A stretch of 45,955 nt of DNA from Lentisphaerota bacterium (GTDB taxonomy: Bacteria > Verrucomicrobiota > Kiritimatiellia > RFP12 > JAAYNR01), in NCBI GenBank assembly GCA_016873675.1, contig VGWG01000012.1, positions 1 through 45,955 on the forward strand, written 5' to 3'. The translations under genes and the position numbers were made by a program. The notes below the pieces were generated by a model. The model had not been told where the DNA came from. It did not search any database and was given only the letters and a program-made list of their open reading frames with translations. Positions 9,853-18,076 of the stretch are shown here, in pieces (position 1 is the first letter of the stretch; the number at the start of each line of letters is the position of its first letter).

Positions 9853-10136
9853 GGCCGGATATGGTAGCGCGTCGTCGGCCGTTCGTCCAGCCCGTATAAT
9901 TCTGATTTTTGGAGAGTTATGCACAACTCGATCACACGGTCCGCCGGTCTGATTCGCTCCTTATAGAGCGATAGCACGGCGATCAACTATTGTCATAAGT
10001 TATTGCTTTATAGTATATTACGAATACATGTGATGATCTGCCTTGCTGCATTCAGGCCTGTTGACGGGATTGATGTCTACTGGTTACTGACTGCTTATCA
10101 ACAGCCCATCATTGGATTCTAAGTGCTGATTCTCAA
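9853..10136. other. AT-rich mnmG-mnmE intergenic region with DnaA-box-like motifs
   Basis: There is no gene in this 284-base gap. It contains a consensus DnaA box, TTATGCACA at 9917-9925, and a variant TTATCAACA at 10095-10103, flanking an AT-rich tract around 9990-10030. The gidA neighbourhood hosts oriC in many bacteria, so this is a secondary origin candidate. It also holds the mnmG promoter. Only two boxes are seen, so an origin here is weakly supported. Confidence 0.35.
9861..9889 (-). promoter_or_regulatory. Candidate promoter of mnmG (leaderless)
   Basis: Read on the minus strand, TGGACG (9889-9884) and TACCAT (9866-9861) are 17 bases apart. The predicted start is at about 9854, two bases before the mnmG ATG at 9852. 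The short gap and the lack of a ribosome binding site mirror hydF. Confidence 0.5.
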
Positions 10137-11519
10137 TCACTTACCGACACAGAAACGCGCGAACACCGTATCCAACAGATCGTCGCTGAAGATTCTTCCG
10201 GTAATCCGCCCCAGCGCTTCCGCCGCTTCGCGCAAGGGAGTCGCGGCGAGGACCAATCCTTCCGGGTGATTGAGGAGGCTGATCGCGCGCCGGATGGCGG
10301 CATTTGCGGTCGTCAACTCCACGGCGTGCCGCTGGCTGATCGCGACCGCCTCGTGTGTTCCCGCGCTGGCCTCCAGCTTGGCTTGCAGCACCTCGACAAC
10401 CGATCTCGCCCCGTCGGGGGTGAGTGCCGAACAGCGGGGCATGGCGACGGCAGCGGGCAGGTTGAGGGCGGCGGCCAGCGCCGCATTGTCGGCACAGTCG
10501 GGACGGTCGGCCTTGTTGACCGCAACAATCATCCGCTCAACCGGTAGGGCGGCGATCGCTTCCCGATCGGTCTCATTGGGAGGCGTCGTCCCGTCCACGA
10601 CATAGATGACCCAGTCGGCCGCCTCGGTCAACTGCCGGGCCCGGGCGATTCCTTCGCGTTCCACAGCGCACGCGGCGTCGCGTATGCCGGCGGTGTCGGC
10701 CAGCCGCAGCGGAATACCCTTGAGGTTATACCCCTCCTCGATCGTGTCGCGCGTCGTTCCGGGGGATTCGGAAACAATCGCGCGCGCCCGACCCAGCAGC
10801 GCATTCAGCAGCGACGACTTGCCGGCATTGACCCGGCCCGCGATCACCGTCAGCGCCCCGTCGCGCAGCACATGTCCTTCGCCCCACGTCGCGAGCAGCC
10901 CCTGAGCCTCGGTGACGACCGCGCCGAGTTCGGTTCGCGCGGCATCCAAAAACCGGGGGGGCATCGCCCCTTCCTCGAAGTCAAGCAGCGTCTCGATGTC
11001 GGCGCACACGGCGGTCAGACGCGCGTAAAGCGCCTCGACGCGACGCCGCAACCCGCCCGCAGCTTGTTCCCTTGCGGCCCGCGCCGCCCGCCCGGTCTGG
11101 GCCTGGATCACATCGAGCACCGCCTCGGCCTGCGTCAGGTCGAGGCGGCCATTGAGAAAAGCCCGCCGGGTGAACTCGCCGGGGCCCGCCGGGTGTGCGC
11201 CTGCGTGAAACACGGCTTGCAGGACCTGGCGCGCGACCACCGGGCCGCCATGCCCCTGCAGCTCGACGGTGTCCTCGCCGGTATAGCTGCGGGGCGCCCG
11301 GAAGATCAGCACGAGCCCGTCGTCCAGTGCCTCCCCCGCCGCGCCAGTGGCAAATGTGGCGTGAAAGAACGTCCCGGCCGGCCGCTGCGACGGCGGATGT
11401 CCCGCGCACCGTGCGACCCGGTCGGCCACGGTGAACGCCTCAGGCCCGGAAATCCGAATGACAGCCACACCCGCCGGTCCCGCTGCCGTCGCCAAAGCCG
11501 CAATGGTTTGTGCGGGCAT
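10137..11519 (-). CDS. mnmE: tRNA modification GTPase MnmE (TrmE)
   Basis: MnmE acts with MnmG in wobble-uridine modification of tRNA. The 460-aa protein has the N-terminal folate-binding domain (MPAQTIAALATAAGPAGVAV, SYTGEDTVELQGHGG, RAFLNGRLDLTQAEAV). An inserted G domain shows GRVNAGKSS, SPGTTRDTIEE, ADTAGIRD and VNKADRPD. The diagnostic C-terminal Cys-x-Gly-Lys (CVGK) ends the protein. An AAAGGGGG stretch precedes the ATG. It starts 10 bases after the end of the upstream large gene and is separated from mnmG by a 284-base AT-rich gap. Confidence 0.97.
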   Translation of the reverse strand: MPAQTIAALATAAGPAGVAVIRISGPEAFTVADRVARCAGHPPSQRPAGTFFHATFATGAAGEALDDGLVLIFRAPRSYTGEDTVELQGHGGPVVARQVLQAVFHAGAHPAGPGEFTRRAFLNGRLDLTQAEAVLDVIQAQTGRAARAAREQAAGGLRRRVEALYARLTAVCADIETLLDFEEGAMPPRFLDAARTELGAVVTEAQGLLATWGEGHVLRDGALTVIAGRVNAGKSSLLNALLGRARAIVSESPGTTRDTIEEGYNLKGIPLRLADTAGIRDAACAVEREGIARARQLTEAADWVIYVVDGTTPPNETDREAIAALPVERMIVAVNKADRPDCADNAALAAALNLPAAVAMPRCSALTPDGARSVVEVLQAKLEASAGTHEAVAISQRHAVELTTANAAIRRAISLLNHPEGLVLAATPLREAAEALGRITGRIFSDDLLDTVFARFCVGK

Positions 11520-11529
11520 GCCGCCCCCT

Positions 11530-13551
11530 TTATTCGAAGTAAATCGGCAGGTCGGTCAGCCGCAGCCGCGGCGCGGGAAGGAGCGGCGCCGTGCGGCCCA
11601 GCAGATCGCAGGCGCGCACGGCGACGACCGCAGCGGTCACGATCTGCGGACCGCCCTCGTTCCATCCCAGCCACACCGGCCTCCCGGCGGAATCTTCGAA
11701 CCGCAAAAGCCAGACCAATCCGCCGCCCGCAATCGGCTCCCGCCGCACAAATTGGCCGCCGGCACCCACGCGGAGCATGAACACCCGCCAAGCCTCCTGT
11801 TGTGCCGCCTGTTGGGGCAGATCGCCGGAATCAGCCGGCTGCATCAGGACGACCTGCTCGATCAGCCCCGAACAGACGGCCAGTATCGTCCGTCTCATGT
11901 ATCGCGCGAGCCGAAGTTCGCACGCTTCGGCATCGCCTGTTCGATCCTCCCCGCCGTCGGCGGCCGGCTCCACGATCAGAATCGGCCGTGTCTGCGCGTT
12001 CGCCCCGCCCCGGGCCGCGCGACAGAACCGGGCCAGCTGCTTCAGCCACGCCGCATCGCTGACCGCCGCCGATTCCAGCCACGCCGCGCGCGTCCGGCAG
12101 ACACAGGACTCCCATCCGCCGACACGGGCCAGCGCATGGGTCGTGTGTGACAGAAACCGAGCATTGCCCACCGCACACGCCGGCCCGGAGAAAACAACTC
12201 CAGGAAAAACGTCACGCACCTTCTGCAGCGGCTCCAGAAAACGCCGGTACTCCGCTGCCGACCGAAACCCCCACGCCGTCTCATCCGGGGCAAACCCGTA
12301 CACCGCCCGCCGCACCTGCCAGCCGACCGGCTCCAAGGCACGCATGACAAAGGTCACCCACCGCTCCGGATCCTGGACCGCCCGTCGATCTTGCACCAGC
12401 AGAACCGATACGCAATAGCCCTCTTTCAACCATTTCTGGACCGAGGCCAGCGCAGCCGCCCGCTGTTCGTCCGCGTCGTGGCAACACAGACGAACCCAAA
12501 CATCGCGAATGCCCGGCTCGCCCAAGGCCGCCAACCCCTGCGGCTCGGAAATCGCAGGCACCCCAACCGCCAGCCGATGCGGCAGCGTCACCGGCTCGGC
12601 AAACACCGCGTCGTCGCCCCCCCACGATACTCGGAGCCGCACGGGCATCCAGCCGATCGGCGGCGTCACGGAAGACGCGTCCTGGCGTTCGAGGTCCACC
12701 GCCTCCTCGCGCGCCGCATCCCAGAGAAATGCCGCAGCGGTGTCCACCGGCGGCGGCGACGGCACCCCGCACAGACGCCGCACCGCGCCGATGGCGCGCC
12801 GTTGCGCCCGCAGGCCGCGCATCCCCCACGGCGACGGCGCTTTTCCCGGAACCGCCGCCCGCGCCTCCGCCATCAGCCGGGGCGGCAGATCGAGTGCGGC
12901 CCAGTCGCGCAGGCGTGCCCAAGGCCCCGGCGCCGATCCGATCACACACCGCTCCAGCCCGCTAAAGCAAACGCCTTCGCGGGGCGCACGCCGGGTGTCC
13001 ACCCACACGCTCCACCGGTCGAGATTACCGTGAAACACGCCCGCCTCGTGCAGATCGTGGATCGCCGCGCCAACCGCGCGCACCCACTCGCGGACGCAGC
13101 CAAAATCGTTCTGCTCCGCCAGCAGATGCGCGAGCCACTCCTGCAACGGACAGAGGCCGGCGTGCATCTGGAACACCGCCAGCCCCTCCCAGCGCCGCAC
13201 TCCATCGGGACGAACCAGACACGCAATCGGCCGGGGCGACTGAACGGCGCGCCCCAGCAGCCGCCGGGCCGACTCCACCGCGCGCACAGCCTGGGCGCCC
13301 CCACCGCGCGCCGGTGAAACAGACGGAACAAAACCGCCGGTGGCCGGAAACCCCTGAATCAGAAAGTGGTGTCCGCGCGCGCCCGGCTTTCCCGCCGCCT
13401 GGAACGTGAACAGACGTCCACGGCGCACCCAATCCGCATCCCGGCCCGCCGCCAGCTCGGCCAACGATCGCCGCATCTCCTCCGTGCGGAAGGGCGCCTC
13501 CAAGCATGCGCGATAGGCGCCCACCGGCTCCCATCCCTCTGTGAAATCCAT
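11530..13551 (-). CDS. Large two-domain protein: LPS-kinase-like pseudokinase plus glycosidase-like barrel
   Basis: About 673 aa with no signal peptide. Residues 120-225 resemble the Kdo/WaaP-type kinase lobe: IHDLHEAGVFHGNLDRWSVWV at 165-184 corresponds to the catalytic loop, and LRDWAALDLP at about 214-223 to the RDLAAL-like block. The usual HxD is HGN (Asn176 for Asp) and the DFG position reads FSGLE, so catalysis is doubtful. Residues 350-460 show strand/helix alternation (VWVRL, VSVLLVQD, AVYGFAPDETAWGF, FSGPA) like a glycoside-hydrolase-type TIM barrel. The GC-rich gene lies 10 bases upstream of mnmE. AGGA five bases before ATG 13551 favours that start over 13569. The domain calls are inference by eye; the function is unknown. 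Confidence 0.75.
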   Translation of the reverse strand: MDFTEGWEPVGAYRACLEAPFRTEEMRRSLAELAAGRDADWVRRGRLFTFQAAGKPGARGHHFLIQGFPATGGFVPSVSPARGGGAQAVRAVESARRLLGRAVQSPRPIACLVRPDGVRRWEGLAVFQMHAGLCPLQEWLAHLLAEQNDFGCVREWVRAVGAAIHDLHEAGVFHGNLDRWSVWVDTRRAPREGVCFSGLERCVIGSAPGPWARLRDWAALDLPPRLMAEARAAVPGKAPSPWGMRGLRAQRRAIGAVRRLCGVPSPPPVDTAAAFLWDAAREEAVDLERQDASSVTPPIGWMPVRLRVSWGGDDAVFAEPVTLPHRLAVGVPAISEPQGLAALGEPGIRDVWVRLCCHDADEQRAAALASVQKWLKEGYCVSVLLVQDRRAVQDPERWVTFVMRALEPVGWQVRRAVYGFAPDETAWGFRSAAEYRRFLEPLQKVRDVFPGVVFSGPACAVGNARFLSHTTHALARVGGWESCVCRTRAAWLESAAVSDAAWLKQLARFCRAARGGANAQTRPILIVEPAADGGEDRTGDAEACELRLARYMRRTILAVCSGLIEQVVLMQPADSGDLPQQAAQQEAWRVFMLRVGAGGQFVRREPIAGGGLVWLLRFEDSAGRPVWLGWNEGGPQIVTAAVVAVRACDLLGRTAPLLPAPRLRLTDLPIYFE

Positions 13552-13640
13552 TTGTGTCCTGCGATTCATAAGTTTGCCGTCGCACCTACGCGGGTATCCA
13601 GAAGACAGCTTTTCTGCATTCTGAGCAGTTACGGTTTGTC

Positions 13641-13646
13641 ATTATA
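13641..13646 (-). promoter_or_regulatory. -10 element for the pseudokinase-mnmE transcript
   Basis: A perfect TATAAT on the minus strand lies about 90 bases before the start at 13551. The -35 region around 13664-13669 is weak. It would drive the large gene and mnmE together. Confidence 0.4.
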
Positions 13647-13747
13647 GCGCATTCCGCCGCCGCCGCATCAGAAAATGATCCGGTGCCGTAGTGCCGTAAG
13701 GGGTCCATTATTTGAACTTGTTTTCCGACGATCCGTTTGATACAGTC

Positions 13748-13764
13748 CGGTTCAATTCGGTTCA
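13748..13764 (+). promoter_or_regulatory. Direct repeat CGGTTCA, candidate operator of the toxin-antitoxin operon
   Basis: CGGTTCA occurs at 13748-13754 and again at 13758-13764, exactly 10 bases (one helical turn) apart, upstream of the antitoxin gene. Ribbon-helix-helix antitoxins commonly autoregulate by binding such repeats in tandem. Confidence 0.4.
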
Positions 13765-13797
13765 TCATGCACCAAGTCATTCCTGGAGGGTGATGGC

Positions 13798-14046
13798 ATG
13801 TATTCAATTACGATTCATAATCTTGACCCTGATGTCCGTCGTCTGATCCAGAAACAAGCTGCGGAAGAAGGTTTGAGCCTCAATCAGTTGGTGAAGCGCC
13901 TGTTGCGGAAGGCTCTTGGACTATCGGGTTTGACCTCCGCTCAACCGCACGGTTTTGCTGAGTTCTCGGGGCTTTGGACGCGGGAAGAGGCCGCTGAATT
14001 CAATGCCTCCACCGAACGCCAGGTTGATCCGGAGGGTTGGTCATGA
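13798..14046 (+). CDS. vapB: Ribbon-helix-helix antitoxin (VapB/FitA-like)
   Basis: An 82-aa antitoxin. The N-terminus MYSITIHNLDPDVRRLIQKQ followed by AAEEGLSLNQLVKRLLRKAL is a typical ribbon-helix-helix DNA-binding fold: one beta strand, then two helices. The remainder (SGLWTREEAAEFNASTERQ) is the likely toxin-wrapping tail. A GGAGGGTG ribosome binding site lies just upstream. The stop codon overlaps the toxin start as ATGA, so the toxin is translationally coupled. Expected role: neutralises the PIN toxin and represses its own promoter. Exact subfamily (VapB versus FitA) is uncertain. Confidence 0.88.
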   Translation: MYSITIHNLDPDVRRLIQKQAAEEGLSLNQLVKRLLRKALGLSGLTSAQPHGFAEFSGLWTREEAAEFNASTERQVDPEGWS

Positions 14047-14453
14047 AGCGGGTAATGCTCGATACCAATGCTTATTCGGCTTTATTATCGGGCGACCCTG
14101 CCGTGCGTGCCGCGCTTGAATCCGCCACGGAAATCCTGTTGCCGCTTTTTGTTGTGGGTGAACTGGAGGCGGGGTTCTGTGGCGGCTTGCGCTATGCCGA
14201 GAATGTCGCCATACTTCAGCGCTTTCTGGACAAGCCTGGTGTTCGTGAAGTTCCGGCCGGTCATGAAACCGCACACCTCTACGGAAAATTGAAGGACGGA
14301 CTGAAAAGAAAAGGAACACCCATTCCGGAGAACGACATCTGGATCGCCGCATCCGTGATCGAGCATGCCGCCGAGCTGATCACGTATGACCGCCACTTCA
14401 CCACCCTTCATAACATTCGCATCTGGGATCACCTCGGCCGCAACACGGCGTGA
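14043..14453 (+). CDS. vapC: PIN-domain toxin ribonuclease (VapC family)
   Basis: A 136-aa PIN-domain endoribonuclease. All four expected acidic residues are visible: Asp7 in MLDTNAY, Glu40 in VVGELEAG, Asp98 in ENDIWIAA and Asp116 in TYDRHF. VapC toxins cleave tRNA or rRNA using Mg2+ held by these residues. ATG 14043 overlaps the antitoxin stop (ATGA), giving a compact operon. An in-frame TTG two codons earlier is less likely. The toxin looks intact and potentially active. Confidence 0.92.
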   Translation: MKRVMLDTNAYSALLSGDPAVRAALESATEILLPLFVVGELEAGFCGGLRYAENVAILQRFLDKPGVREVPAGHETAHLYGKLKDGLKRKGTPIPENDIWIAASVIEHAAELITYDRHFTTLHNIRIWDHLGRNTA

Positions 14454-14471
14454 TCGCCATCCGGGTTTGGG

Positions 14472-14500
14472 TGGACACATCCCCTCAAACGTTCTATAGT
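14472..14500 (+). promoter_or_regulatory. Candidate promoter of glycyl-tRNA synthetase
   Basis: TGGACA at 14472-14477 and TATAGT at 14495-14500 are 17 bases apart. The predicted start at about 14507 gives a 57-base leader before ATG 14564. Confidence 0.6.
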
Positions 14501-14563
14501 CATGCCACTCGTTTCTGGCGCGGCTTGTCGCCCTGTGGAAAACGTCACCGACTGGGACTGATT

Positions 14564-16330
14564 ATGCAGAACACCGAACCGAATAAACTGGAAACCATCG
14601 CCTCCCTGTGCAAACGCCGGGGATTCATCTTCCAAAGTTCCGAAATTTACGAAGGCATCAGCGGCTTCTGGGACTACGGTCCGCTCGGATGCGAACTGAA
14701 GCGCAACATCAAGGAGTCGTGGTGGCGCCAGACCGTCCGCCTGCGCGAGGACGTGGTCGGGCTCGAGGCGACCATCATCATGCACCCGGCGATCTGGAAG
14801 GCCTCGGGTCATCTCGACACCTTCTCTGATCCGATGAGCATGTGTCACGACTGCAAGAAACTCCTCCGCTCAGACCAGGCCTGGGACATCTTCACCGACG
14901 GCGCCACCGGCGCCGCCATGGCCGAACTCTGCGCCGGCGGCGCGCCCGACGTCGGCCGCGTCGTGGCCTGGATCAAAGGCCGCGGCAAGGGTGTGGCCCC
15001 CAATCTCGCCGCCGTCAAGGCCCCCGACGCCTGCATCCCGCGCCTCACCGCCGGCCTCGCCTCGGTCGCCTCGCCCCGCGCGCTCTACACCCTGCTGGCC
15101 ACGCCCGCCGACGCCGACGCGCCGACGCGCGCCTGCCCCCATTGCGGCGGCTCCCTGACCGAGCCGCGCCCGTTCAACCTGATGTTCAAGACCATCGTCG
15201 GCCCCGTCGAGGATCCGGCTAACGTCGCCTACCTCCGCCCCGAAACCGCCCAGGCGATCTTCGCCCAGTTTCCCAACGTCTACGCCACGGCCCGGCAGAC
15301 GGTTCCCTTCGGCATCGCCCAGATGGGGAAGGCGTTCCGCAACGAGGTGACCCCGCGCAATTACACCTTCCGCTCCCGCGAGTTCGAGCAGATGGAACTG
15401 GAATTTTTCATCAAGCCCGACGAGGCCGTCGAGCTGCTCTGCGGCCGGGTCATCACCCTCGCCGACACCCCCGACCTCTCCACGATCTCCGAGGCGTGGG
15501 GCTGGGAGGTCTGGCACAAATATTGGGTCGAGCAGCGCAAGGCGTGGATCATCGCGGCGGGGCTCCCCGCCGACTCGTTCGTCGAATATTGGCAGAAGCC
15601 CGACGAGCTGGCCCACTACGCCCGGGCCTGCGTCGATATCGAATACGCCTTCCCGTTCGGCACGCAGGAGTTGGAGGGGATAGCGGCCCGCTCCGACTTC
15701 GACCTCACGCAGCACCAGAAGCACAGCGGCAAGTCGATGGAGGTCTTCGACGAAGCCCTCAAGCTCGCGGCGAACAAACTCGACGCCGCCGCCAAGTCCG
15801 CCTTCACCGAAAAGGTCGTCGCCGACTGGACGGCCCGCGGCAAGAGCGCCGACGACGCCCGCGCCTTCGTCGCCCGGCTCTTCGAGGGCAAATATATCCC
15901 CCACGTGATCGAGCCTTCGTCGGGCGTCGACCGCATGGCCCTCGCCCTGCTGTGCAACGCCTACGCCGAAGAAACGGTGACGGATGAAAAGGGTAAGTCC
16001 GAGGTGCGCATCGTCCTGCGCTTCGCGCCGAACATCGCCCCGATCAAAGTCGCCGTCTTCCCGCTGGTGAAGAACAAGCCCGAGCTTTATGGCAAGGCTC
16101 GGGAGATCTTCGGCGGGCTCCAGCGGCGCTGGAATTGCTTCTGGGACGAATCGGGGGCGATCGGCCGCCGCTACCGCCGCATGGACGAGGCCGGGACGCC
16201 CTTCTGCGTCACCGTCGACTTCCAAACTCTGGAAGACGGCACCGTCACCCTCCGCGACCGCGACACGATGAAGCAGGAACGACTCACCGTCGCCGCGCTC
16301 AGGGAACGGCTGGACGCGATTTTGGACTGA
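14564..16330 (+). CDS. glyQS: Glycyl-tRNA synthetase (dimeric, single-chain type)
   Basis: Class II glycyl-tRNA synthetase of the alpha2 (eukaryal/archaeal and part-bacterial) type, 588 aa. It charges tRNA-Gly. Motif 1 region GFWDYGPLGCELKRNIKESWW, zinc-type pairs CHDC and CPHC flanking an Ala/Pro-rich segment, motif 2 FRNEVTPRNYTFRSREFEQME and motif 3 EPSSGVDRMALALL are all present, followed by the anticodon-binding domain (IAPIKVAVFPLVKNKPEL). The ATG at 14564 has no strong Shine-Dalgarno sequence. Strongly GC-biased codon use contrasts with the methyltransferase 10 bases downstream. Confidence 0.95.
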   Translation: MQNTEPNKLETIASLCKRRGFIFQSSEIYEGISGFWDYGPLGCELKRNIKESWWRQTVRLREDVVGLEATIIMHPAIWKASGHLDTFSDPMSMCHDCKKLLRSDQAWDIFTDGATGAAMAELCAGGAPDVGRVVAWIKGRGKGVAPNLAAVKAPDACIPRLTAGLASVASPRALYTLLATPADADAPTRACPHCGGSLTEPRPFNLMFKTIVGPVEDPANVAYLRPETAQAIFAQFPNVYATARQTVPFGIAQMGKAFRNEVTPRNYTFRSREFEQMELEFFIKPDEAVELLCGRVITLADTPDLSTISEAWGWEVWHKYWVEQRKAWIIAAGLPADSFVEYWQKPDELAHYARACVDIEYAFPFGTQELEGIAARSDFDLTQHQKHSGKSMEVFDEALKLAANKLDAAAKSAFTEKVVADWTARGKSADDARAFVARLFEGKYIPHVIEPSSGVDRMALALLCNAYAEETVTDEKGKSEVRIVLRFAPNIAPIKVAVFPLVKNKPELYGKAREIFGGLQRRWNCFWDESGAIGRRYRRMDEAGTPFCVTVDFQTLEDGTVTLRDRDTMKQERLTVAALRERLDAILD

Positions 16331-16339
16331 AACACACGC

Positions 16340-17176
16340 ATGCCGATTAACTCAGACAAACCTCATCGGACGAAATCAAAAAATAAAGCGGACGGCTTGC
16401 AAGAAGATAAAAGTGCTTACACGGTTGGAATGAGAGCGCCGCGCGAAGAAGAGCGCTTGATCGCCCAGGAGCATGCGGATTCCCTGAAAAGCGCCGAGGA
16501 CCGTAACAAACAGGGTCAGTACTCGACGCCCTACCCGCTTGCATTGCAAATGGTCGCACAAGCGTTAAGCTATCTGCCAGGCCATTCACCGCTGACCTTT
16601 CTTGAACCGTCCGTCGGCACGGGCGTGTTTTTCAGCGCCCTGATCCGGATCGCGGATAGAAGCCGTATTTTATCCGCTGTCGGTTGCGAGATCGACGACG
16701 CTTACGGCCATTTTGCGAACACGCTATGGGCGGTTGATGGCCTGAACTATGTCAACGATGACTTTATTGCCTTTGCTGAGGATGAACGTAATCATGGAAG
16801 GTTCAATTTTTTGTGCACGAATCCACCATACGTTCGCCACCACCATCTTCGTCCCGATTACAAGATCAGGCTTCAGTCTTTGATTGCTTCGCGCCTTCAT
16901 GTGCAGCCGAGCGGGCTTTCGGGATTATACGTGTATTTTGTGCTTATGGCTGACGCGCTTCTGGCTGAAGGCGCCGTGGCGTCATGGCTGTTGCCTGCTG
17001 AATTTCTTTACGTCAATTACGGAAAAGTGCTCAGGGACTACTTGACGACCCGGGTCACGCTCCTGTCTATTCACCACTTCAATCCGGACGAGGTTCAATT
17101 TGACGACGCGCTTGTATCATCCTGCATTGTGACCTATCGCAAACCCCCCCATCTGGCGACGCCACGTGCGAAATGA
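16340..17176 (+). CDS. N6-adenine DNA methyltransferase, N-terminal catalytic part (frameshifted)
   Basis: The catalytic half of an Eco57I/TaqI-like N6-adenine methyltransferase. GQYSTPYPLALQMV and FLEPSVGTGVFFSAL form the SAM-binding motifs (X and I) and CTNPPYVRHHH is the NPPY catalytic motif. No Shine-Dalgarno precedes ATG 16340, and ATG 16430 is an alternative start. The frame ends at 17176 after a run of seven Cs (17144-17150); eight Cs would continue YRKPP-PSGDATCE into the downstream frame, giving one protein of about 548 aa. Base composition is visibly more AT-rich than glyQS upstream, suggesting acquisition. No restriction enzyme gene is adjacent. Confidence 0.85.
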   Translation: MPINSDKPHRTKSKNKADGLQEDKSAYTVGMRAPREEERLIAQEHADSLKSAEDRNKQGQYSTPYPLALQMVAQALSYLPGHSPLTFLEPSVGTGVFFSALIRIADRSRILSAVGCEIDDAYGHFANTLWAVDGLNYVNDDFIAFAEDERNHGRFNFLCTNPPYVRHHHLRPDYKIRLQSLIASRLHVQPSGLSGLYVYFVLMADALLAEGAVASWLLPAEFLYVNYGKVLRDYLTTRVTLLSIHHFNPDEVQFDDALVSSCIVTYRKPPHLATPRAK

Positions 17177-17985
17177 CATACGGCGGCAGTTATCGGAACG
17201 CCCGAGAGAAGAAATCCCTGATGTTTGACCACCTGCAAAGCCTCAACAAGTGGACCATGCCCCATTTTGCTCCCATCGTATCCCGTTCACCTGACATTCG
17301 GATCAAAGACATGCTGTCTGTTCGCAGAGGCATCGCAACAGGGGCAAACGATTATTTTCTGATCGATCAGGCGACGATTGACAGGTATGAGATACCGGTC
17401 CTGTATCTCAAACCCATCCTGCCGAGTCCGCGCTTCGTGCACGATGTGGTGATCGAGGCCAATTCCGATGGAACTCCAGTTATACGCGATCTCAAATACC
17501 TGCTGGACTGTACCGCGTCGCCCGACGAAGTTCGCCGCAATCACCCAGGCCTCTGGGCCTATCTGGAGGAAGGCGTGGCCAAGGGAATTGCCGGACGCGC
17601 ACTCTGCGCATCGCGCGAAATCTGGTATTTTCAGGAGAAACGCTCTCCGGCCTTGTTTATCGCCTCGTATATGGGCCGGTCCAGCGAGAGCCGTGCGTGC
17701 CCGATCAGGTTTTTTGTCAATTTCTCAACCGCGCTTGTTACAAACGTGTTTCTCAATCTGTATCCGACACCGGAATTGAATCGTGCATTGGGAGGAGACC
17801 GGGAACGCGTGTTGGATTTTCTGAACATGCTGACATCCATCCCCGGCCCTTGCGTCATGCAGGCCGGGCGGGCCTACGGTGGCGGGTTGCACAAGATTGA
17901 GCCCAAGGAGATGCTGGAAATACAGATGCCTTCGGTTCCGGCCTGGATGGAAGGGGTGTTCACGCGACAGTTGACGCTGCTCTGA
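17173..17985 (+). CDS. N6-adenine DNA methyltransferase, C-terminal specificity part (frameshifted)
   Basis: The continuation of the methyltransferase, in a different frame. TYGGSYRNAREKKSLMF, VRRGIATGANDYFLI and YLKPILPSPRFV resemble the TaqI-like target-recognition domain that follows the NPPY half in Eco57I-type enzymes, and the C-terminal FVNFSTALVTNVFLNLYP and GGGLHKIEPKEML also fit. Its first ATG overlaps the upstream stop as ATGA, but there is no ribosome binding site and the meaningful frame extends back to the C7 run. It is therefore best read as the second half of one gene. If truly split, it would be a separate specificity subunit. Confidence 0.8.
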   Translation: MTYGGSYRNAREKKSLMFDHLQSLNKWTMPHFAPIVSRSPDIRIKDMLSVRRGIATGANDYFLIDQATIDRYEIPVLYLKPILPSPRFVHDVVIEANSDGTPVIRDLKYLLDCTASPDEVRRNHPGLWAYLEEGVAKGIAGRALCASREIWYFQEKRSPALFIASYMGRSSESRACPIRFFVNFSTALVTNVFLNLYPTPELNRALGGDRERVLDFLNMLTSIPGPCVMQAGRAYGGGLHKIEPKEMLEIQMPSVPAWMEGVFTRQLTLL

Positions 17986-17992
17986 AAATCGC

Positions 17993-18022
17993 TTGCCTTG
18001 GGCAGCAGAATCGCGTTATGAT
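17993..18022 (+). promoter_or_regulatory. Candidate promoter of the universal stress protein gene
   Basis: TTGCCT at 17993-17998 and TATGAT at 18017-18022 are 18 bases apart. The start would be near 18029, giving a roughly 48-base leader that includes AGGAGG. Confidence 0.55.
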
Positions 18023-18076
18023 CCACGGTAAGGGCGGGAGGCAAGTCGCCGCCGCAACTCAAACAGGAGGCGTGGA

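Noticed and set aside
14502-14561. A 19-codon open frame ending two bases before glyQS, possible leader peptide
   Set aside because: Its ATG lies upstream of the transcription start predicted from TATAGT at 14495-14500, so it would not be in the mRNA.
17173-17176. ATGA overlap between the two methyltransferase halves as real translational coupling of two subunits
   Set aside because: No ribosome binding site precedes the ATG and the coding-quality frame extends back to the C7 run; a frameshift explains it better, though coupling is not excluded.
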